Notes under the pieces: generated by a model
Told to the model about the DNA's origin: nothing
Databases searched by the model: none
What the model saw: the letters and a program-made list of their open reading frames with translations, nothing else
Position numbers and translations under genes: made by a program
In this document: one piece after another, positions 57,275-64,000 of the stretch
Numbering within the stretch: position 1 is the first letter of the stretch
Layout of the letters: every line of letters starts with the position of its first letter
NCBI GenBank assembly: GCA_905250115.1
Contig: CAJNOI010000023.1
Location: 236,046 to 300,045, forward strand
DNA length: 64,000 nt
DNA from: Adineta steineri
Lineage: Eukaryota; Rotifera; Eurotatoria; Adinetida; Adinetidae
Direction: 5' to 3'

Positions 57275-57427
57275 AATCTTTCAAATCAACAATAATTCGA
57301 TTTTTAATCAAAATTATATTTGATTTAGAAGATTACTCTTTGATTAAAAATCGAATTATTGTTCATTTGAAAGGTTTTAATCGATTATAATCTTACATAA
57401 TGAGGTATAATTTGACAATTTTTCACT
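57191..57427. repeat. Long imperfect inverted repeat (hairpin/MITE-like)
   Basis: The left arm (57191 to about 57330) reappears as reverse complement in the right arm (about 57331-57427). Matching blocks run from AGTGAAAGATTGTCAAAT through ACCTCA and TGTAAGA, then TTATAATCGATT, and finally ACAATAATTCGATTTTTAAT next to the centre. The left arm has about 30 extra bases (near 57229-57260) that the right arm lacks. The loop is short and AT-rich. Confidence 0.75.
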
Positions 57428-57437
57428 GTGATTATCG

Positions 57438-57489
57438 AATGTGGGTGTGGGCGTGGATGCATCTTTTATTGACGCACACCCACACCCTC
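57438..57489. repeat. Telomere-like palindrome P17
   Basis: GTGGGTGTGGGCGTGG and CACACCCACACCCTC arms, with loop CATCTTTTATTGACG, nearly identical to P16. About 107 bases upstream of the GT61 start. Confidence 0.8.
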
Positions 57490-57595
57490 AAGGGTCAAAC
57501 ACTCACACTAGTGGAAAAAATTATGTTTACATTTTAGATATATTGAAATGGTATTTTGTTAGATAATTTTACAGATTGTACTATTGTCTGTGTGA

Positions 57596-59059
57596 ATGAC
57601 GGAACTATTGATTGAACGACAACCTAGCGATAGATCATCATGCCTCCATCGAAATAATATTTGTCTCGCAATAATCTCTGCCACTGTTGGTATTATAGTA
57701 TCGCCATTATTTTTCCGAAATTCGTATAGTTCACCTTTAACTATTTTACAAAAAGGAAGAATAATTCATGGAAAAATACCTGCATCGTGTTTGCAGAACA
57801 ATTACATAATCGATAATGAAATAGCAATACCCTATTTTTTACAAGATGTAGGACAATATTTATCTAAATTTCAATGTACTGGATCTGAAAACAATATTGA
57901 AGCATGGGAAGAACGTCTTTGTATTTTTTATAATACATGTTATGATATCAACACTAATCGTTTTCATTATTTTCAATCAACTCAAAGAAAAGCAAAGCCT
58001 GTTTTTTATGATTCAAAAAGAAGAATGATATATGGATTTAGTAACAAAGATGGTATTAAGAATTTTGTATCACTTGCATCTCGTGGAGAAGCACCATGGT
58101 CATTAATTGATGGGCTATATCCATCGAAAAATTTTACAAGACTTCATCATTTGCATAATCTTATGCAAAGTACTTTTGCATTTCAGAATATAGCGCATGG
58201 GCTATGGAAAGATCTCGGTTCAATTTCATATTCGATGGATCGAATGAGTATTACTGATCAGAATTTAGTTATCATGCATTTAAATAAGATTCCAAAGACA
58301 CCCTTATTCGAGACATATCATCAATATGTAATACCTGCGTTGACAAAAAATCCTATGGTAGAATTCAGAACTTATGTTCAATCTTTTCATACAAAACATG
58401 TATGTTTCGATCGTTTAATAGTCGGAGGTCAATTGAGTGTTTTTCCAAAATCTAAAATAAAAGAAAATCATGGACGTGACGCACTTTTCTATAATTAGAG
58501 ATCAAAAATTATCAAATATAATGGATTTAATCCGAATTTTGTTCCACAAAAACATCATATTATCATAACTAATAAATCGATTTCCGAGTGGGCATATCCT
58601 GGTTCTAAAAGACATCGCGCAATTGTAAACTTAGAAGAAGTTGAAAAGTTCATAAAACTAACTTATCCAACTATATCTGTTGAAGTAATTGAATGGCATA
58701 CTATTCCATTTAATAAACAGATTGAAAAATTATTAAATACAACTATATTAATAACACCATGTGGTAGTGTATCATTGATAATACTAATGCTACCTAATGG
58801 TGCACATGCGATAGTAATGGATTATTATGTTACTAAGACAGCTCATGGATATTTGAAAGGTGAAACCGGTTCAATGGAGGGTGCTTTGTTAAATCACATT
58901 GTTCATGTGAGAAAACAGTATTATCAAATATATGGAAAACAAGATTACGAATTTGATTATCCGGGAGCTACTGATGCTCGAGAAGCTTCATCTATTATTG
59001 TAAATATGACGCGTTTACAATTATTATTTGATAAGGCTTTGGAAGAAATGGAACCTTAA
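57596..59059 (+). pseudogene. GT61-family glycosyltransferase interrupted by one stop codon
   Basis: One frame from 57596 to 59059 with a single TAG at 58496-58498. Residues about 25-43 are a membrane anchor, so this would be a Golgi type II protein. The mid-part carries C-F-D-R-L-I-V-G-G, the usual DUF563/GT61 motif. After the stop come H-H-I-I-I-T-N-K, V-I-E-W-H-T-I-P-F and the family's C-terminal pocket, here T-P-C-G-S-V-S in place of the usual H-G-A-x-L. GT61 enzymes transfer xylose, GlcNAc or other sugars onto proteins or glycans. Everything but the stop looks intact, so this is a very recent loss, readthrough, or an assembly error. It is grouped here with sugar-nucleotide genes. Confidence 0.7.
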
Positions 59060-59196
59060 TAATTTTTTTTGGATATTAACAGTTAACAATTTTTATGTTT
59101 TGCTTCGTATTTTTAATAAAAAAATGAATGTCAATTTCAATTTCTTGTCTTAGAATTGATTATATTGAGAATGTATATTCATGCTACGTGTTAACG

Positions 59197-60120
59197 TTAA
59201 TTAATCACCGTCTTGTTTGTTGATGATATTGACGAAGTTTGATTATCTATGAAAAATGAATCTAATAAAGTATTGATATTAAATGTAGGATGAAGTCCAA
59301 TATCATTTAGTTTTTGAATATTAGCGGCAAGATGATGAGTGTCAGTACCTGTAGAAATGATTGTTACATCGGAGCGACCGAGTTTTTCCCTAACAGATTG
59401 AGCAATATCAAAAAGGCTCACTGCTGTACCAGTACCAATATTAAAAATGCCGATCGCTTTTTGAAGAAAAAGCAATTGAATGGTTTCAATAATCTGCTGA
59501 ACGGTAATAAAGTCTCTAGTACCATCTAAACCACGAATTTCAAGTCGAGCATCTGCAGGTGCATCCTTGATTTTTGCAATAAGCGAAGGTATAAAGAAAC
59601 TTGCTGCTTGATTGGGATCACTATAGCTAAATATACGACCGGTACATATCGGCAAATTATATTTACTTCGATAAACTTCAGCCCATTGATCGCCTTGTGC
59701 TTTCGTTACACCATAAGTAGAAACGGGATTTAGTGGAGATGTTTCCGTTACAAATTGTTTCTGTGAAGTCGATGCATAGACATGTGAAGTCGACGCAATA
59801 AAGATCCATGGACATGTTTCTTTCGTAAAGTTTAAACGGCAAGCTTCTAAAATATTTAAAGTTCCAAGAGTATTGACATGAAATGCTTTCAATGGATCTT
59901 TGTCGACGTCACTAGTTGGAACCATCGCAGCGAAATGTAAAAGACCATTGATTTTAGGTATATTACAAAGCCAATCATTGACATCGGATTGATTTTTAAT
60001 ATCACCTTTGAATGAAACAAATTCAACGTTTTGATTGGCATGAGACCAATTTTTGAAAAGAGCACGACCGAGTACACCGGTGCTACCAGTAACACCAATA
60101 CATATAGTATTTGAACTCAT
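59197..60120 (-). CDS. NAD(P)-dependent sugar epimerase/reductase, RMD-like
   Basis: A single-exon extended SDR of 307 residues. The nucleotide loop is T-G-S-T-G-V-L-G at 11-18 with all three glycines. D-I-K-N-Q-S-D-V comes next, then H-F-A-A-M-V-P, and the catalytic S-T and Y-G-V-T-K triad elements. It ends with R-D-F-I-T-V-Q-Q-I-I and F-N-I-G-T-G, the usual C-terminal substrate features. Pattern and length fit GDP-6-deoxy-mannose reductase (RMD) or a UDP/GDP-sugar epimerase; RMD gives GDP-D-rhamnose from the 4-keto sugar. It starts 210 bases past the 3' side of the neighbouring transporter gene on the same strand. Intronless and probably bacterial in origin. Confidence 0.8.
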   Translation of the reverse strand: MSSNTICIGVTGSTGVLGRALFKNWSHANQNVEFVSFKGDIKNQSDVNDWLCNIPKINGLLHFAAMVPTSDVDKDPLKAFHVNTLGTLNILEACRLNFTKETCPWIFIASTSHVYASTSQKQFVTETSPLNPVSTYGVTKAQGDQWAEVYRSKYNLPICTGRIFSYSDPNQAASFFIPSLIAKIKDAPADARLEIRGLDGTRDFITVQQIIETIQLLFLQKAIGIFNIGTGTAVSLFDIAQSVREKLGRSDVTIISTGTDTHHLAANIQKLNDIGLHPTFNINTLLDSFFIDNQTSSISSTNKTVIN

Positions 60121-60329
60121 TGATCAAAAAGGCTAAAATGAATATCTAAAAATGATCGAAATTTATATAATATATATGTATATGAGAGGTGACAAAAACA
60201 GAAATTTCTGTTTAAAAGAGGATCTTTATCCTATTCATTGAAAAAGAAAACACTTAAACTATAACATAAACGAAAATGAAAGAAATATTCAGTTTAAGTA
60301 TGCGATTATTTTGAGAAGAATAATATTGA

Positions 60330-61472
60330 TCAAGCTACACGTTTGTTTTTCTTATCAATATAAGTCTTGGTAAAATTACTTAGAAATGTCGTATGAATTT
60401 GCTTAGTAGAAGTCAATTCAGAGAAGATATTAGTGTTAGTTAATAAAATAGTCGGATGTTGAAATTTGAGAGCAGTATATAGAACGAAGAAAATAATAGT
60501 CGCGAGAATAAAAAGTGATTTTGCAAAGGTTTCTTTTGTTTGAGAATATAACCAGCCATAAAATAAGACAAATATTGTTGCAATAGACGCAGTTAAATCC
60601 AATGTTGATTGAACAAATATTTCACTGAGAATAATCAAAGCAAATTTATTAACATTATTAGCAACCATAATAGACGTCGGCGATATTAGTTTATTAAGTG
60701 CAAATGCACTAGTACTTAATGCAAATCCAAGTATACAGGAAAGAAAAACAATACAAATTGATTTAATTTTAGGGAGAAAAATAGATTGAAAATATAATAA
60801 GAAAGATTTTAACTCACCCATAATACAGGCAAGAAGAAAAAGTATCAATAAAGAAATCAAATTATTATAATATGACATACTAATCGGTCCTATATCTTTC
60901 ATTTCTGGCATATGAACAACCTTTTTTATATAGACTTGATATAAACTTGTACCAATAATATTCACACATAACCATATATAACCTTCAATACTAAATGTCA
61001 GATCATGTAATGCATAAACTATTGCACCAAAGAACATACCAAACAGTGTACCAATCGATAGACTATCAATTTTATTACCTATAACAAAATATTCCAATAT
61101 GGCAACTGATATTGTTGACAGATTGCGAATAACAATTACAGTAGGTACACTGACATATTTTAATGCAAATAAACTTGAAGTAAGCATCGTCACAAACAAT
61201 AAAACGACAGGTGTCCAAATTTTCAAAACAGTAAAGTTCAATGGAGGGAGACGTTCTGAAGTAAGTGGACAAAAGTAAAAGTTAAAGAGAAGAAGGATAA
61301 CAGTTACACCATTTTGTAATACTAATAACAAATTGATAAATGGGAATGCAACAATTGCTAATTTATTCAATATAGTTAATAATGAACCAGAGATACAGTA
61401 GAGTAATAAAGTTAAGATTGTTTTAGTCTTAACATTTTCAGTAGTACTTTGATCCGTATCTTGATCATTCAT
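60330..61472 (-). CDS. Nucleotide-sugar transporter, GDP-mannose/GDP-fucose type
   Basis: A single-exon protein of 380 residues with about ten hydrophobic helices, of the drug/metabolite transporter superfamily. Helix 1 ends L-N-K-L-A-I-V-A-F-P-F, and helix 2 contains L-V-L-Q-N-G-V. Later helices have V-P-T-V-I-V-I-R-N-L. The region A-N-N-V-N-K-F-A-L aligns with the G-A-L-N-K motif that binds GDP-mannose in VRG4/GONST-type carriers, but with changed flanking residues. It would exchange a GDP-sugar for GMP across the Golgi membrane. It lies beside the RMD-like gene on the same strand. Substrate not provable from sequence. Confidence 0.78.
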   Translation of the reverse strand: MNDQDTDQSTTENVKTKTILTLLLYCISGSLLTILNKLAIVAFPFINLLLVLQNGVTVILLLFNFYFCPLTSERLPPLNFTVLKIWTPVVLLFVTMLTSSLFALKYVSVPTVIVIRNLSTISVAILEYFVIGNKIDSLSIGTLFGMFFGAIVYALHDLTFSIEGYIWLCVNIIGTSLYQVYIKKVVHMPEMKDIGPISMSYYNNLISLLILFLLACIMGELKSFLLYFQSIFLPKIKSICIVFLSCILGFALSTSAFALNKLISPTSIMVANNVNKFALIILSEIFVQSTLDLTASIATIFVLFYGWLYSQTKETFAKSLFILATIIFFVLYTALKFQHPTILLTNTNIFSELTSTKQIHTTFLSNFTKTYIDKKNKRVA

Positions 61473-61570
61473 GATACAGAAATCTTAAGAATAGTAAAAT
61501 GATCTCAGATAAATCCAATCAAAATCTTCGAATGTCACAATAAATCTAAAATAAATATTATAATAAAATA

Positions 61571-61675
61571 TCTTGAGGGTGAGAATGTGAGTGTGATTGT
61601 AGCTGTGGGTGCAAATGTTTGTCTTCTTCTTATTCATTATCAATGTCGAATCGGCACTCACACCTACACCCTCAA
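61571..61675. repeat. Telomere-like palindrome P18
   Basis: CTTGAGGGTGAGAATGTGAG and CTCACACCTACACCCTCAA arms with a longer loop; 99 bases upstream of the transporter start. Confidence 0.7.
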
Positions 61676-63284
61676 ATAATTTACTCGAATATTAATATTT
61701 TAACTTAACAGTAATTTTTTTAAACAGAGAAAATTTATATTTACTTAGTATATAAATTGTAGCCTTAAAGAATATTTTTAAGTTCGATTAAAGTGTTGTA
61801 CTTTTAATGCGGTTCGAGTATGTTTTTTTTATTTTTAACGAGAGATTATAACTGCTCGTAACATTTTCTAATCGACATTGAAGAGTCAGTGAACAATTCT
61901 TATTCTATTCTCGATTTTGAAGTCTGATTAGTATTAAGTAATAATATCGGTCACATATGAGGAGAGCGTGGAAGCAAGGGGTTTAAATTTCTATCCCTTT
62001 ATGCAGCCCGTATGGCTCTCTCGTGAGTAATATATACTTTTTCGTGTTTTATTCAATTTTGCCTATCCTTATCTTATTATTTCAACGGTACGTTATACTG
62101 GAAGTTTATGTCGTAATTATTCAGTTGGTATATTTCTTCAATGGAACCCTTTGTATCGCCGTATCACATGGGTTTGAACTTGAATCATATAATCGAAACT
62201 TACTCTTCTTATTCCTTAGTCAGACTACTAGTTTTGAACTTAATTGCAGAAAGAAAAAGTACTCATAGCGCAAGAATAAAACTACTGCAATACAAACACT
62301 TTATCACTTACATACAAATTTTTTGTCTACATTTTTCTTTTGTTGAAAAATGGTATGCTACGTGAATGTGACGTATATAAACTTTTTTTTATTTCTCTTT
62401 AAAAAAAATGTTGCTTCTCGTTTGAATAAACATGATGATGGTTGTTTGAATAGTGGCTTCATACACTTCATACTTGAGTTTTCTTTTATAAAAAAGAAAA
62501 AGTTGGAGGAATGATTTCTTTATTAACTTTGTGTTCCGTCATTTTTTTACATGGGTAATAAAAGAAAAAGAACAGAACATGGACGGAATAAAAATATTTA
62601 AGTATTCTCTTTTCTGAAAGAAAAGATTACATAGAAATTGAATAGTGGTTAAAAATACATAAATTTTAATTAGTCAAGATTTTTGGAGTCGAAGGAACTT
62701 GGATCTACTATTAATTTTTAATTTTGTTTTTCTGTGATAAAAGAAAGACTTTTTGCACAATTGTTTGTTTGAAGCTGTCTAACGCCGTGTGTATTCTCAC
62801 TAGTATATTCAGAGGATGGATTGCATTATTTTATATTGTGTAAACTCACTTTTTCACCACTAATGTGAAGTGCTGTTATTTAGTGTACTGTGAATTAAGT
62901 ATCATTTTATCAGATTACCGAACTTCGATCGAAGTCGTCAGTTAATAATAAGATCACACATTGTGTTAACTTTTGGATGCATTATGCAAAACGGAGCAGT
63001 GGCGGACCGACTGCAAATCGTCTTTGATACTTACTTCAGTCGACTAATTTTTATTAAAAGTCTCTACTTTATATTTTCACATTTTTTAACAAGTTTAGAT
63101 TCAAAAACATCTAAATCGACTTTTTTTTTTTGTTACTTAATTCGATAACAGTACTGTGTAAATCCCAGCTCTGTCATTAAGAATCGAATATTTTCCGACA
63201 TACTCTTGTACATGATGTAGTGAAAATTAATATTTAGGCAAATTTGAATGTTGACCGATATAATGCCAGTCAAAGTTGTATTTC

Positions 63285-63306
63285 TAATTCTGCCTAGGCA
63301 GAATTA
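63285..63306. promoter_or_regulatory. Perfect 22-base palindrome upstream of the last gene
   Basis: Arms TAATTCTGCCT and AGGCAGAATTA with no mismatch, ending 87 bases before the ATG at 63393. A second perfect palindrome of alternating AT within GC ends (63327-63344) lies closer. They may be protein-binding sites, which is inference. Confidence 0.45.
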
Positions 63307-63392
63307 ACATTTCAATTTTAGCCGCAGCATATATATATATATGCAGACGAATTGTATATTCCCCATGAATACATCGAATTCGTGTTGTAATT

Positions 63393-64000
63393 ATGGATTC
63401 AATCTTTGCTATTGACGTTGAAACAATACTTTCACCTTATGGAACAAAATACACAAATGAAATCGAAGTAAAATATAATGTTTAATTCAATTGAATCGAA
63501 ATTTTCTTTTTTTCTATTCAGTTATTAACGAAAACAATCGACATTTATCTCATCGAAGGTTATATTTATAATGATCAAAACAAAGAATTTCTTATTGGAA
63601 GTCTGAAGAGACGAATTCATATCAATTGTATTATTGAAAAATATCAATGTAAGTGATCTTAAACGTAAACAACTCTTGTTCATTCGATTATTCAAGGTAT
63701 TATTGATGATATAGAAATTCTAAAACAATTGGATGTAGATATCTATGCAGATGCAGAACTTTCTCTTTCATTGATGTAAGTTAATAGTTTTTATATTTCT
63801 AATTGAAATATATTCCTTTTAGAGAAGCTAACATGGGATTACATATTCAAAAAACGATTTATGAATTGGAAAAAGCACAGAATAAATGTAATTGTATTCA
63901 GTGGATTGTCTTTATTATTATTGTTATACGAAGAGAGATTTATTTTCGTTTTAGATGGTCATGATTTCAAATCTATAATTAGGAATTTCAAAACATTCAA
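63393..64000 (+). CDS. 5' exons of an unrecognised gene running off the window
   Basis: Five phase-matched exons: 63393-63467, 63522-63648, 63697-63775, 63823-63887 and 63955 to the window edge. Introns are 47-67 bases with GT..AG ends. The protein starts M-D-S-I-F-A-I-D-V-E-T-I-L-S-P-Y-G and continues with a Lys/Ile/Asp-rich, largely helical sequence including I-E-G-Y-I-Y-N-D-Q-N-K-E-F-L and L-E-K-A-Q-N-K. No family is recognised from this part. The open, frame-conserving exon set makes a real gene likely. Two perfect palindromes lie just upstream. Confidence 0.7.

Larger units (their letters stand above)
61473..63392. other. Intergenic region
   Basis: Contains the palindrome at 61571-61675, a loose hairpin at about 61962-62022 and two perfect palindromes at 63285-63306 and 63327-63344 just upstream of the next gene. 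No other supported gene. Confidence 0.5.

Noticed and set aside
8756..61675. Reading the palindromes as transcription terminators
   Set aside because: They lie upstream of starts as often as downstream of ends, and eukaryotic genes do not use such terminators.
61962..62022. Possible structured RNA hairpin (GAGAGC and GCTCTC ends)
   Set aside because: The inner stem is too imperfect to support an RNA gene.
1..64000. Retrotransposon or DNA transposase genes and CRISPR arrays
   Set aside because: No reverse transcriptase, integrase or transposase motif seen in any long frame, and no regularly spaced repeats with unique spacers.

Overview
This window reads as nuclear DNA of a small invertebrate, most probably a bdelloid rotifer. 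It is strongly AT-rich. Its metazoan-type genes (a neuronal-calcium-sensor protein, an F-box protein, a STELLO-type glycosyltransferase, an FkbM-like methyltransferase, a defensin-like peptide) are cut by very short introns, mostly about 45-80 bases with GT..AG ends. They are interleaved with single-exon genes of bacterial or fungal type: a cadmium-resistance-type transporter pair, pirin, an EgtD-type histidine methyltransferase, a DegT/ColD-type sugar dehydratase and a fungal-type histidine phosphatase. The clade call and the transfer calls are inference from family knowledge; no search was run.

Layout. 1-37 is the 3' end of a tRNA, probably tRNA-Phe. 1-6.9 kb holds two tandem CadD-like transporters (the second interrupted), a pirin, a GH32 remnant and a small TUDOR-domain gene. 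7-9.5 kb is non-coding, with an old duplication and a GC-richer patch. 9.5-16 kb carries a PhyH dioxygenase, a STELLO-like glycosyltransferase and a quinone-oxidoreductase-like protein. 17.8-27.6 kb carries a coiled-coil protein with a KY-like tail, a dead WWE/ADP-ribosyltransferase, an F-box protein and a 700-residue unrecognised protein. 29-39 kb carries two unrecognised proteins, the EgtD homologue, the calcium sensor, a membrane protein, the defensin-like gene and another unrecognised protein. 39.7-51.2 kb carries a dead GT32-type glycosyltransferase, a Cys-rich type II membrane protein, an unrecognised multi-exon minus-strand gene rebuilt from phase-matched exons, an FkbM-like protein and a C45-type Ntn hydrolase. 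52-61.5 kb carries a histidine phosphatase and a nucleotide-sugar group: ColD-like dehydratase fused to a GDP-fucose-synthase-like domain, a GT61 glycosyltransferase with one stop codon, an RMD-like reductase and a nucleotide-sugar transporter. The first five exons of another gene run off the right edge.

Two patterns stand out. First, a family of about 18 short palindromes (G-rich arm of GGGTGTG type, AT-rich loop, C-rich arm) is scattered through the non-coding DNA, often about 100 bases upstream of a start codon and once inside an intron. The arms resemble the TGTGGG-type telomere repeat I recall for bdelloids. Second, the 54-61.5 kb group has the parts expected to make a GDP-linked deoxysugar in the cytosol, move it into the Golgi and attach it to a product. 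This would be an unusual pathway for an animal.
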